Source of the DNA: an uncultured Acetatifactor sp.
Lineage (GTDB): Bacteria > Bacillota > Clostridia > Lachnospirales > Lachnospiraceae
Direction: 5' to 3'
NCBI GenBank assembly: GCA_910588225.1
Contig: CAJUQT010000045.1
Coordinates: 1 to 32,410 of the forward strand
Length of the DNA stretch: 32,410 nt
Shown piece after piece: positions 15,419-23,493 of this stretch. The position numbers and the translations under genes are program-made. The notes beneath the pieces were generated by a model that saw only the letters and a program-made list of their open reading frames with translations, was not told the origin of the DNA and ran no database searches. Position 1 is the stretch's first letter. The number at the start of each line of letters is the position of its first letter.

Positions 15419-16750
15419 ATGCTGGAACAGGTTGAGGTGCTGAAATACTATCTGTACTATAAATATATCTTACCGAAAAGCCGTTGCTTTCAGAGCAGGA
15501 AAGCTTTGAGACACCGGCAGGGAAGGCGGCTGAGAAAGCATCTGCGATATGTGGCGGGACACTCGCCTCTTTACAGGGGGATGCAAAAGCTTTCCTCATA
15601 TCCTGTCATAGACAAGGCGTTTATGATGGAGTATTTTGAACGGTTGAACACAGTGGGAATCCGGCGGGAAGAGGCGGAGGCCTTTGCAGTCCGGGCGGAG
15701 CGGGAGAGAGATTTCGCTCCAAAGCTGCGGGGGATCACAGTAGGACTGAGCTCCGGCACCTCTGGCCACAGGGGAATATTTCTGGTGTCGGACCGGGAGA
15801 AAGTGCGTTGGGCGGGTTATGTGCTTGCGAAATTCCTGCCGGGAAGTATCCTGGATTCCATGGACATTGCTTTTTTCATGCGTGCGGACAGCAATCTTTA
15901 TCAGGCGGTGAACTCCAGGAGAATCCGGTTCCATTTTTTTGATATCTACCGGGACATGGAGGAGCACGTCAGGCGGCTGGAGGAGTTGCAGCCCGGGATT
16001 CTGGTAGGGCAGCCCTCCCTTCTCCTTATGTTGGGGGCGGAAGCGGAGCAGGGAGCTTTGCATATTGCTCCCCGGTTAGTGATATCCATTGCGGAGGTGT
16101 TGGAACGAGGGGACGAAGCTTATCTGAAGAAAGTGTTCCGACAGAAGGTGATACACCAGGTCTATCAGTGCACAGAGGGGTGCCTGGCGGCCACCTGTCC
16201 CCGGGGGACTCTCCATCTGAACGAGGATATCGTACATATACAGAGAGAATATCTGGATGGACGTCGGTTCGTGCCTATTGTGACGGATTTCGAGCGTAAG
16301 GCCCAGCCGATTATCCGCTATCGACTGAATGATATTCTGGTGGAGCGAAAGCAGCCCTGCGGCTGTAAGAGCCCCTGTCTGGCTCTGGAGAAGATCGAGG
16401 GCAGGGAGGATGACATGTTTTCTTTTCTGGATGAACAGGGCAGGGAGAAGCTGATCTTTCCGGACTTTATCCGCAGATGTGTCCTGTTCGCAGGGGTAAG
16501 CTCAGCGAAAGCAGGTGCGGCAGTGCAGGCAGAGAATGTGCCAAAGGCCGCCTGGGAATACCGGGTGGTGCAGAACCCGGACAGAAAGCTTACAGTCTAT
16601 GCAGATCTTACCGCGGCGGAAAGGGATGGAGTGTGCCGGGAGTTCCGTAAGCTGGCCCGGGACAGAGGGATTGTTCTGCCGGATATTACCTTTGCTCCCT
16701 ATGACTGGGAAATGGGGAAGAAACTGAAAAGGATTCAGAGAATCTGGTGA
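15419..16750 (+). CDS. F390-synthetase/phenylacetate-CoA-ligase-like adenylate-forming enzyme
   Basis: This 443-residue protein belongs to the F390-synthetase-related clade of adenylate-forming enzymes, as I judge from its architecture. It has a P-loop-like GLSSGTSGHRGIFLVSDREK at about 109, a central CTEGCLAATCPRGTLHLNED, the hinge-side IIRYRLNDI and a small C-terminal domain. These enzymes activate a carboxylate as acyl-AMP and pass it to CoA or another acceptor. The ATG at 15419 has GGGGAGG at good spacing; 20 upstream in-frame codons are open but lack such a site. It ends 13 bases before the KASIII gene, so the two are almost surely co-transcribed. Its likely role is to activate an acyl or aryl substrate for the condensing enzyme or to process the condensation product, as OleC does in olefin and beta-lactone pathways. 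The specificity is not readable from sequence. Confidence 0.82.
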   Translation: MLEQVEVLKYYLYYKYILPKSRCFQSRKALRHRQGRRLRKHLRYVAGHSPLYRGMQKLSSYPVIDKAFMMEYFERLNTVGIRREEAEAFAVRAERERDFAPKLRGITVGLSSGTSGHRGIFLVSDREKVRWAGYVLAKFLPGSILDSMDIAFFMRADSNLYQAVNSRRIRFHFFDIYRDMEEHVRRLEELQPGILVGQPSLLLMLGAEAEQGALHIAPRLVISIAEVLERGDEAYLKKVFRQKVIHQVYQCTEGCLAATCPRGTLHLNEDIVHIQREYLDGRRFVPIVTDFERKAQPIIRYRLNDILVERKQPCGCKSPCLALEKIEGREDDMFSFLDEQGREKLIFPDFIRRCVLFAGVSSAKAGAAVQAENVPKAAWEYRVVQNPDRKLTVYADLTAAERDGVCREFRKLARDRGIVLPDITFAPYDWEMGKKLKRIQRIW

Positions 16751-16763
16751 AATGTGAGAAGGG

Positions 16764-17741
16764 ATGAAAATACAGATGGAAAGCGGGCAGAATAAAAGGC
16801 AGATTGGCAGACATGTAAAGCTGGCAGGAATGGGACGGGCACTGGCAGGCAATGTGATGAACTTTGACGGAGGAACCAGATACCGGCTTCGGACCGGAGA
16901 AACCCTGCTTGACCTGGCGGAAGAGGCGGCCGAAAAGGCCCTGGCAGAAGCTGGAATGGGCATGGAGGATGTGGACTGTATTGTATGTGCCATGGCCACG
17001 CCTCTGCAGGCGATACCCTGCAATGCGGCTCTGGTTCATGAACGGATGGCAAAGGGAATGCATATTCCGGCCATGGATATCAATACCACCTGCACCAGCT
17101 TTATCAGCGCTCTGGATGTGATGTCCTGTATGATAGAGGCCGGACGGTATGGGACGGTGCTGATTCTCTCCGGGGATACGGCGTCCGCCGCCCTGAATCC
17201 GGGGCAGAAGGAGAGTTACGAACTGTTTTCAGACGGGGCCGCCGCCGGTGTTCTTGTGAAAGCGGACCCGGGCGAAGCTTCCGGAATCCTCTATGCCCGC
17301 CAGTGTACCTGGTCGGAGGGCGCCCATGATACGGAGATCCGGGGAGGCGGAGGTCTGCTGCATGCATTTTCCCTGACAGAGGAGAATCGGAAAGATTACT
17401 ATTTTGACATGAAAGGAATCCAGATTCTGCGGCTCTGTGCCAGAAAGCTGCCCGGATTTGTGGAGGACTGCCTTCGGGAGGCAGGTGTTGCCAGAGAGGA
17501 GATACAGGCGGTGGTTCCCCACCAGGCCAGCAAAGCGTTAGATGTTATCATGCCCCGGCTTGGATTCAAGAAGGGCACTTATATAAACCGGGTGTCGGCA
17601 TATGGCAACATGGTCTCGGCTTCCGTTCCGTTTGCACTGTGCGAGGCTATCCAGGAGGGGAAAATCCGGCGGGGAGATCTGGTGCTGCTCATGGGAACCG
17701 CGGCGGGACTTACGGTGAATTTTATGCTGCTGCGATATTGA
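16764..17741 (+). CDS. KASIII-like 3-oxoacyl-ACP synthase (FabH/OleA superfamily)
   Basis: This 325-residue condensing enzyme has the thiolase fold. The catalytic triad is visible: Cys110 in DINTTCTSFISALDVM, His253 in VVPHQASKALDVI and Asn282 in VSAYGNMVSASVPFAL. The order and spacing match FabH. FabH itself normally sits in the fatty-acid operon with acpP and fabD, none of which is here. The neighbours (adenylating enzyme, SDR, MBL, glycosyltransferase) point to a specialised acyl condensation, for example head-to-head joining of two acyl groups or priming from an unusual starter. The ATG at 16764 is crowded by GAGAAGGG; an ATG four codons later gives better spacing and may be the true start. 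Confidence 0.88.
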   Translation: MKIQMESGQNKRQIGRHVKLAGMGRALAGNVMNFDGGTRYRLRTGETLLDLAEEAAEKALAEAGMGMEDVDCIVCAMATPLQAIPCNAALVHERMAKGMHIPAMDINTTCTSFISALDVMSCMIEAGRYGTVLILSGDTASAALNPGQKESYELFSDGAAAGVLVKADPGEASGILYARQCTWSEGAHDTEIRGGGGLLHAFSLTEENRKDYYFDMKGIQILRLCARKLPGFVEDCLREAGVAREEIQAVVPHQASKALDVIMPRLGFKKGTYINRVSAYGNMVSASVPFALCEAIQEGKIRRGDLVLLMGTAAGLTVNFMLLRY

Positions 17742-17837
17742 GTCGGGAAGAGGTAGATTAAGCAGATTCTGCCGTATTTTAATGGAAGACGCAAGTGTGA
17801 AAAACAATAGAGTGCCTGAATAAAATGAAAGGAATGC

Positions 17838-19025
17838 GTGATCAAAGTGAATTATAGAAAGGACAGATACGGCAACGAGCTCTCCATCCTGGGGTACGGC
17901 TGCATGAGGTTTTCCAGGGCAGGGGGCAAAGTGGACATAGATAAGGCAGAACAGGAAATCCTGTCCGCCTTCCGGGGCGGGGTAAATTACTATGACACTG
18001 CATATGTGTACCCCGGCAGCGAAGCGGCGCTGGGCGAAATCCTGGAGCGCAATCACATTAGAGAACAGGTAGCCATTGCCACCAAACTGCCCCATTACCT
18101 GATTAAGACAGCGGACAGCATGGAGAAATATTTCAAGGAACAGCTGAGACGCCTGCGGACGGATTATGTGGATTACTATCTCATGCACATGTTGACGGAT
18201 GTAAAAACATGGGAGCGGCTGAAGGGTCTGGGAATTGTGGAGTGGCTGGAACAGAAAAAGAAAAGCGGCCAGATTCGTCAGGTGGGCTTTTCCTATCATG
18301 GAAATTCCGAAACCTTCTGCCGTCTGGCGGACGCCTATGACTGGGATTTCTGTCAGATTCAGTATAATTATATGGATGAGAACACGCAGGCAGGACGCAG
18401 GGGGCTCCAATATGCCGCTGCAAAAGGGCTGCCGGTCATCATCATGGAGCCTTTGCGGGGCGGAAAGCTGGTGAACAATCTGCCCAGGGAGGCGCAGACG
18501 CTGTTCGAGGCATATCCCGTAAAGCACACGCCGGCAGACTGGGCTTTTCGCTGGCTCTGGAACCAGGAGGAGGTAACCTGTGTATTGTCCGGCATGAACT
18601 CTGTGGAGATGGTGGAGGAAAACGTGAAGACGGCTTCGGAAGCTTTCGTGGGCGAGCTGGGACCGGAGGAGCAGGAGATGCTTGAGAAGGTGGTGCAGGC
18701 CATCAACGCGAAGATGAAGGTGGGCTGTACCGGCTGCGGCTACTGTATGCCATGTCCGAGGAATGTGGATATTCCGGGGACTTTTGCGGCCTACAACCGC
18801 CGTTATTCCGAAGGGAAGATGGCCGCGCTTATGGAGCATTTCATGTGTACCGCCATGCGGGGGACCTCCACGGCCGCTTCTAACTGCGTAGAATGCGGGA
18901 AATGTGAGCAGCATTGTCCGCAGCACATAGAGATCCGAAAAGAGCTGAAAAACGCCCGAAAGCAGCTGGAGGGACCGGTATACAAAATCGGACGGAAAAT
19001 TGTATCACTGTTCAAATTGTATTGA
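17838..19025 (+). CDS. Aldo/keto reductase with C-terminal 4Fe-4S ferredoxin domain
   Basis: This 395-residue protein has an AKR barrel at about 1-285 (GYGCMRFSR, the Asp/Tyr motif YYDTAYVYPGSEAALGE, the Lys region ATKLPHYL, YYLMHMLTD, VGFSYHGN). A cysteine-rich C-terminal part follows (CTGCGYCMPCPRNVDIPG and CVECGKCEQHCPQHIEI), giving two cluster-binding sets. This architecture is common in anaerobic Clostridia, where electrons probably pass through the cluster to the AKR site. Its start is GTG with AAAGGA upstream. It lies 96 bases after the KASIII gene on the same strand, so it may belong to that pathway, but the family is common enough to be independent. Confidence 0.88.
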   Translation: MIKVNYRKDRYGNELSILGYGCMRFSRAGGKVDIDKAEQEILSAFRGGVNYYDTAYVYPGSEAALGEILERNHIREQVAIATKLPHYLIKTADSMEKYFKEQLRRLRTDYVDYYLMHMLTDVKTWERLKGLGIVEWLEQKKKSGQIRQVGFSYHGNSETFCRLADAYDWDFCQIQYNYMDENTQAGRRGLQYAAAKGLPVIIMEPLRGGKLVNNLPREAQTLFEAYPVKHTPADWAFRWLWNQEEVTCVLSGMNSVEMVEENVKTASEAFVGELGPEEQEMLEKVVQAINAKMKVGCTGCGYCMPCPRNVDIPGTFAAYNRRYSEGKMAALMEHFMCTAMRGTSTAASNCVECGKCEQHCPQHIEIRKELKNARKQLEGPVYKIGRKIVSLFKLY

Positions 19026-19116
19026 ATTTCCTGATACATTCGACTGGATTATTTGAATTGACAGAAGGTACAGTTGTGTGATTGAGATGACATTAGCGGG
19101 ATTTTATGGAGATCTT

Positions 19117-19136
19117 GCCCCTCTGTGATGAGGGGC
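19117..19136. terminator. Hairpin between convergent genes, possible terminator
   Basis: GCCCCTC (19117-19123) and GAGGGGC (19130-19136) form a perfect 7-bp GC-rich stem with a 6-base loop, between the AKR gene and the convergent gene ending at 19153. The downstream sequence is T-rich but has no immediate T-run, so efficiency is doubtful. Confidence 0.45.
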
Positions 19137-19152
19137 ATTCCATTATTCTGCT

Positions 19153-19683
19153 TTATCTTTTCCATTTATCCAGCTTATATCCTTTTTGTTCCAGTGTTGC
19201 TCGAAATGCTTCCGCAAAATCAAGAAATTTTTCCATTTCATCCGGCTGATGTATGTTTTTCGGACCATACAAAGTTTTTGAGCTGGTTCCGCCTATATTT
19301 AGTAATTCTCCATAATCTGCTGATCCTTTTTTATATTGGAAACATATTTGCTGAACTTTTGCGTTATAAGATACATTGCCTACATTCTCCATATCAACAT
19401 AAAACGGTTCCGTATGTTCCTGTAAGTCTGCGTCTATCTGCACAAGGGTCAGGCTGAAATCGCTTTGTCTGAAGCCGGCGATATAATAGAAAAAGGAAGT
19501 GGTATTTGTATCGAATACAAATCCCCTTTCGAATTTTGAAGTTGTCATAAAGGCATAGAGAATTTCATAAGTATCCCCATCCCTGACTGTTTTGTTAAAA
19601 ATCTCCCGCATTCTTTTTTTCTTTACTTCACAATCTGCTGCATCATATTCCGGTTGTTTTGGTTTTTTTGAGAATAGTCCCAT
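19153..19683 (-). CDS. Hypothetical protein, 176 residues
   Basis: I do not recognise the family. The protein begins MGLFSKKPKQPEYDAADCEV, then has a helical segment and beta-rich sequence (GFVFDTNTTSFFYYIAGF, FSLTLVQIDADLQ) and ends with a basic helix (FRATLEQKGYKLDKWKR). There is no signal peptide or membrane span; the MGLF-SKKPK start resembles small soluble proteins of Firmicutes. AGGAGG lies eight bases before the ATG, which supports it as a real, translated gene. It is alone on its strand, facing the AKR gene, with an AT-rich region upstream. Confidence 0.75.
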   Translation of the reverse strand: MGLFSKKPKQPEYDAADCEVKKKRMREIFNKTVRDGDTYEILYAFMTTSKFERGFVFDTNTTSFFYYIAGFRQSDFSLTLVQIDADLQEHTEPFYVDMENVGNVSYNAKVQQICFQYKKGSADYGELLNIGGTSSKTLYGPKNIHQPDEMEKFLDFAEAFRATLEQKGYKLDKWKR

Positions 19684-19754
19684 ATGGTGTTCCTCCTGCT
19701 TTGAAGTATATATCGGTTGATATATATTGTGATTTTGATAATGTATTTTACCTT

Positions 19755-19801
19755 AGATTCTATTATCGAATTATGATATTAGAATCTTGATAATAAAATC
19801 T
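19755..19801. repeat. AT-rich inverted and direct repeats between divergent units
   Basis: AGATTCTATTATC (19755-19767) is an inverted match with one mismatch to GATATTAGAATCT (19775-19787). The latter recurs as GATAATAAAATCT at 19789-19801. They lie in the AT-rich gap upstream of the minus-strand gene at 19153-19683 and of the broken AAA gene. Operator or transposon-end scar are both possible. Confidence 0.4.
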
Positions 19802-19856
19802 GTATTTGATGTTATTATAGCATTTTATCCCGAAAGGTGAAAGAGGCTTTTCACAG

Positions 19857-20356
19857 TTGAACAAGGTCCCTTATTGCGTGTTTATGGAAGAGTTTTGCGT
19901 GCTGTCACATGGAGGTATCTTGTCAGTTCTGCCGCATTGTGATAGAGTACCTATATGCAGTACAGGAGATGGCAATCTTTACGAGGGCATGTATAAGGCC
20001 ACGGGCAAGAATACGGTGGTCTTGCTGGATGAATATGATGTACCCGTGGAAAATACGTATTTCAGGGGATTCTATAGAGATATGGTGGATTTTATCCGGA
20101 CTTTTTTGAAGCTGGGCTGAAAACCAATGATTACCTGCAGTTTGCGGTAATTACAGGGTGTCTTCGTGTATCGAAAGAAAGTATTTTTACAGTACTGAAC
20201 CACCTGAATATTATTTCCATTCTCAGCAAAAATATGGATGAGCTTCGGGCGGAGGGGTATCGGAAGATTGAATGTTACGGGGTCTCTTTTTACCGAAAGG
20301 ACTGTGAAGTGCGGTTCGGAAATATTCTGAATCAGGACAAATCAGTGCAAAGCTGA
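19857..20356 (+). pseudogene. Broken AAA-ATPase-like gene, copy 2, internally deleted
   Basis: From about 19970 the frame reads NLYEGMYKATGKNTVVLLDE and YDVPVENTYFRGFYRDMVDF, the Walker B region of the family, then stops at 20120. A shift at a six-T run (20103-20108) restores it: FFEAGLKTNDYLQFAVITGC, LRVSKESIFTVLNHLNIISI. The next residues jump to MDELRAEGYRKIECYGVSFY and RKDCEVRFG, the last strand of the C-terminal nuclease domain, with nothing between. So the copy lost its N-terminus, the lid region and most of the nuclease by internal deletion, and carries a homopolymer frameshift. It ends at the TGA at 20354-20356. Confidence 0.82.
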
Positions 20357-20412
20357 ACAGGACTTTCCGGGCGGAATCCGCTATACTGTGCATACAGGCA
20401 GGAGGAAACAAA

Positions 20413-21300
20413 GTGTCGATACAGCTTATACAACAGGCAATCAATTATATGGAAGAGCACATCTGTGAACCCATAAATTATGTCAAGGTTGCAGAGAAGG
20501 TGCATATGTCGGGCTACAACTTTCATCGGACATTCAGCTTCATTGTAGGTATGACGGCTAATGAATACATCAGGAAGAGGCGTCTGACACTGGCGGCCAT
20601 GGATCTGCAGACAACGGATATCTCAGTGATGGATGCCGCACTTAAGTATGGCTATGAGTCGCCGGAAAGCTTTGCCAAAGCGTTTACCCGGTTTCATGGC
20701 GCAACGCCCGTTCAGGCAAAGCGAAAGGGTACAAAACTTCATTTGTTTCAACCGCTTGTGATAAAAATTATAATGGAAGGCGGTAGTATTATGGATTACA
20801 GAATTGAGCACAAAGAGAAACAACGTTTTATCGCACTGGTAAAAGCATTTCCGAATGAGATTGTCAATGATGACAGTGATCACAGTATTCCGGATTTCTG
20901 GACAGAATGTTATGAAAAGAACCTGATTGATCCCATGAAATTGCTTCGTCCGGCAGGGAAAAGAGATTTATACGGCCTGTGCAGCCCTGCCAGGGATAAC
21001 GAGACGCATTTCAATTATGGAATCGGTGTTATGGCAGACGAGGACACCGACATTGCCGGATTGGAACATTTGACTGAAAAGGGGTATTCTGTATGGGAAA
21101 CGGAACCGGCAGATTATGCGGTATTTCAATGCTTTGGCTCTGACGGCGATTGTCTGGCGGAAACCTGGAGCAGGTTTTTCAAGGAATTTGTCCCGCAGAC
21201 AGGGTATACGCAGACGGACGATACCGACTATGAAATCTACTTTGAACATGGGGAGAGAGGTCTGTTCTGTGAGTTATGGGTTCCTGTGAAGAAGAGATGA
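20413..21300 (+). CDS. AraC-family regulator with GyrI-like effector-binding domain
   Basis: This 295-residue protein has two AraC helix-turn-helix motifs at about 8-105 (ISVMDAALKYGYESPESFAK and FTRFHGATPVQAKRKG are the signature of the second). A GyrI-like/effector-binding domain follows from about 128 (YRIEHKEKQRFIALVKAFPN ... YEIYFEHGERGLFCELWVPV). This order is typical of AraC-GyrI regulators that bind small hydrophobic or cationic ligands and often control transporters. The start is GTG with GGAGG eight bases upstream. A palindromic GCGGAATCCGC followed by TATACT lies near 20373-20390 and may be its own control region. No obvious target gene is adjacent on the same strand. Confidence 0.88.
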   Translation: MSIQLIQQAINYMEEHICEPINYVKVAEKVHMSGYNFHRTFSFIVGMTANEYIRKRRLTLAAMDLQTTDISVMDAALKYGYESPESFAKAFTRFHGATPVQAKRKGTKLHLFQPLVIKIIMEGGSIMDYRIEHKEKQRFIALVKAFPNEIVNDDSDHSIPDFWTECYEKNLIDPMKLLRPAGKRDLYGLCSPARDNETHFNYGIGVMADEDTDIAGLEHLTEKGYSVWETEPADYAVFQCFGSDGDCLAETWSRFFKEFVPQTGYTQTDDTDYEIYFEHGERGLFCELWVPVKKR

Positions 21301-21310
21301 AGGGAAGAAA

Positions 21311-21347
21311 GGAGGCAGCGGTTAAAACGAGGCTGCCTCCTGATTTT
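21311..21347 (+). terminator. Rho-independent terminator of the AraC gene
   Basis: GGAGGCAGC (21311-21319) and GCTGCCTCC (21332-21340) form a perfect 9-bp stem followed by TGATTTT. It lies eleven bases after the stop codon. Confidence 0.7.
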
Positions 21348-21461
21348 ATGAGCAGACCCGCAATGAGAAGTTTGCCGCTGAGGCGCTATGCGGGCCGCGT
21401 GGTAAGTAGTAGAGTGGGACATTCCTCTACTTGATTGTACAAAGGTATATCAGCGAATTCT

Positions 21462-23282
21462 TTATCCGATCAGGACACGTTTTCCTTTAAATGCAAAACC
21501 ATATTTCCTGATCCGATCCGCAGGAATTCCTTTCGATTCCAGCAGGGCGGCATACTGCATACGATCGATCTGTGCCAGAGCGGCCTGTACCGTATCTTCA
21601 AGGGTGTTCTCGCCATTCTCGGCGTCCAGAACCTTAAATTCTATAATAATTGCATCTCTATAGCAATTATTTATGATCGCATCTTCCCTGCAATGATTTG
21701 ATATGGTAGTCCTTGAATGGCTGGGTACCGCATTTCCCCCTGTCTGGCAGGGCTCCAGCATGATATCATACCGCCCAAACCCGCTTTCTCGGTTGGAGGT
21801 GACAGTGTAGGTTCCCCTGAGCTCTACCAGAAGCCCCAGGACAAAGCCGTGGTAAAAACGCTCCGGCTCTGTCTTTTCGGAAGGTTTGTTTCCGCTGTCG
21901 AAGAAGCTGATGGTATCCAGTGCAACCCGGTTCATATAATGGTTCATTTCCCGCAGATCTCCTTTTAGAAGCGCCTTTACAAAACCATTATAGGACGGAG
22001 CGGATTTTGAAAACCATCCCCGAATGATTTTCTGGAACATAAAGCGTACTTCCTTATTGGTAAGGCAGAGCCTATATTGCTCCGCACCATTTTCCTCGTC
22101 AAACCAATGCTCCTCTGCTTTCAGGTAACCGCTGGCCAGGAGCAGGCTCCAGACGGCATTTTCATCGTTTCCCAGCTGACTGAATACAATCTGTTCATCA
22201 ATCTGCGCGGTAAATGAGTATCCGTTCAGCAGGTCTTCCATGGTTGTTTTGATTCGTCCGCTTCCCTCTTGCACCAGTTTTCCAATCAGGCTGTTGGAAC
22301 TGGTGTTGGCCCAGTAGGTGGAAAGATTTATTTTATCCAGATAATTCAGAATAGACCAGGGGTTATAAATATCCTGTTTTTTCCCAAAGGTAAAACCATC
22401 ATACCAGTCCTTTACCTTGACTTTTTTGTTTTCCAGTCCATACTCCTCCAAAGCAGCGAATACTTCCTCTTCGGTAAATCCAAAAGAAGCTGCATACTTA
22501 TCAGAGGTAGTAGTGACTACCTCCAGGTTATTCAGGTCCGAAAAGATGGATTCTTTACTTATTCTGGTAATCCCTGTCATAATGGCTCGTTCCAGATATG
22601 GATTGGTTTTAAAAGTTGCATTGAACAGGCTCCTGGTGAAATCCACCATTTCCTGCCAGTAACCATGTATCCAGGCCTCCTGCATGGGAGTATCGTATTC
22701 ATCCAGCAGGATAATAACCTTTTTACCATAAAAACGATAAAGATAGTTTGACAGGGCATTCAGAGAGCCGGCAGCCAGATAATTTTCCATCTCTGCTGAA
22801 ACTTTCCGGAACTGCGCTTTTTCATCCTCATTGAGGCAGCTGCTTTCCAGCAGGAAATCATATTTATTATATACATTTTTGATAATCTGGCAGATTTGCT
22901 TTCTGGTGTCTGAAAAAAGACGTTCTTTTACCGGAGCAAAGGACAGGCTGATGACCGGGAAAGTGCCCTGGAGCTGCCGATATTTGTAATTCTTGTCAGG
23001 GGAATTTCCTTTCTCAGAGAAATTTTCCCTTTCAGAAGATTTCTCCTGCCATATGGAGAGGCCTTCAAACAAATCTCCCCTGTCGACATATTCCAGGGAG
23101 AAGAACTGTTCAATCATGCTCATATTCAGCGTCTTGCCGAAACGTCTGGGGCGGGTGATAAGGGTTACGGCGTCGCCGCCTTCCCACCATTCACGGATGA
23201 ATTCTGTCTTATCAATATAAAATAAGTGATTTTGTATGACCTGGCTGAAGTCCTGATGTCCGATACCTACTGTCTTTGCCAT
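21462..23282 (-). CDS. AAA-ATPase-like protein with C-terminal PD-(D/E)XK nuclease-like domain (intact copy)
   Basis: This 606-residue protein starts with the family hallmark FYIDKTEFIREWWEGG and a P-loop-like LITRPRRFGKTLNMSM. The Walker B region is KVIILLDEYDTPMQEAW, followed by the sensor segment IMTGITRISKESIFSDLNNL and WYDGFTFGKKQDIYNPWSIL. The C-terminal domain (from about 490) has a PD-(D/E)XK core: GFGRYDIMLEP for the Asp and AIIIEFKVLD for the ExK. These proteins are abundant multicopy families in gut Bacteroidetes and Clostridia, with unproven roles; defence or mobile-element functions have been suggested. The ATG has GGAGG at good spacing. Two linkers carry repeats (22992-23045, 21645-21698), the second between the Asp and ExK motifs. 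Two decayed relatives lie in the same window. Confidence 0.9.
   Translation of the reverse strand: MAKTVGIGHQDFSQVIQNHLFYIDKTEFIREWWEGGDAVTLITRPRRFGKTLNMSMIEQFFSLEYVDRGDLFEGLSIWQEKSSERENFSEKGNSPDKNYKYRQLQGTFPVISLSFAPVKERLFSDTRKQICQIIKNVYNKYDFLLESSCLNEDEKAQFRKVSAEMENYLAAGSLNALSNYLYRFYGKKVIILLDEYDTPMQEAWIHGYWQEMVDFTRSLFNATFKTNPYLERAIMTGITRISKESIFSDLNNLEVVTTTSDKYAASFGFTEEEVFAALEEYGLENKKVKVKDWYDGFTFGKKQDIYNPWSILNYLDKINLSTYWANTSSNSLIGKLVQEGSGRIKTTMEDLLNGYSFTAQIDEQIVFSQLGNDENAVWSLLLASGYLKAEEHWFDEENGAEQYRLCLTNKEVRFMFQKIIRGWFSKSAPSYNGFVKALLKGDLREMNHYMNRVALDTISFFDSGNKPSEKTEPERFYHGFVLGLLVELRGTYTVTSNRESGFGRYDIMLEPCQTGGNAVPSHSRTTISNHCREDAIINNCYRDAIIIEFKVLDAENGENTLEDTVQAALAQIDRMQYAALLESKGIPADRIRKYGFAFKGKRVLIG
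21645..21698 (-). repeat. 27-bp duplication at the nuclease core of the AAA-ATPase-like gene
   Basis: On the coding strand two adjacent 27-base units encode NHCREDAII and NNCYRDAII; the second runs into the catalytic IEFKV. The first unit therefore looks like a copy of the strand leading into the active site, inserted upstream of it. Confidence 0.6.
22992..23045 (-). repeat. In-frame 18-bp tandem repeat (3 units) in the AAA-ATPase-like gene
   Basis: On the coding strand three consecutive 18-base units encode EKSSER, ENFSEK and GNSPDK, in the loop between WQ and the conserved YRQLQGTFPVISL strand. The third unit starts GGAAATTCCCC, close to units in the MEMO-AMMECR1 and glycosyltransferase arrays. 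Confidence 0.75.
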
Positions 23283-23416
23283 GCAGTTACCTCCTGTAAG
23301 TGAATCTCCAAAGGTGGGAGCTCACGCTGACAAATGTTTCTGAACACGAGTTTAAATAAAGTGTATCACATTTACAGGTGACCGTCTATTAAAAAAGAAT
23401 GTAGTTGTTTTTCTAC

Positions 23417-23445
23417 TTGACTTCCAGCAAATAATGAGGTATATT
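23417..23445 (+). promoter_or_regulatory. Sigma-A promoter of the DUF3796-HTH-MoxR-VWA operon
   Basis: TTGACT (23417-23422) and TATATT (23440-23445) have a 17-base spacer. The pair lies about 48 bases before the start codon at 23494 and is the only good match upstream of the four closely spaced genes. Confidence 0.65.
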
Positions 23446-23493
23446 TACAACATAAAGAGTGAAATACACCACATATTTAAGGAGGATATTATC

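Noticed and set aside
16764..17741. Assignment as housekeeping fabH
   Set aside because: No fatty-acid synthesis genes are adjacent and the neighbours are specialised; left as KASIII-like without a symbol.
17538..18926. 462-codon minus-strand open frame opposite KASIII and AKR
   Set aside because: His-rich shadow frame; the plus strand has catalytic triads and Fe-S motifs.
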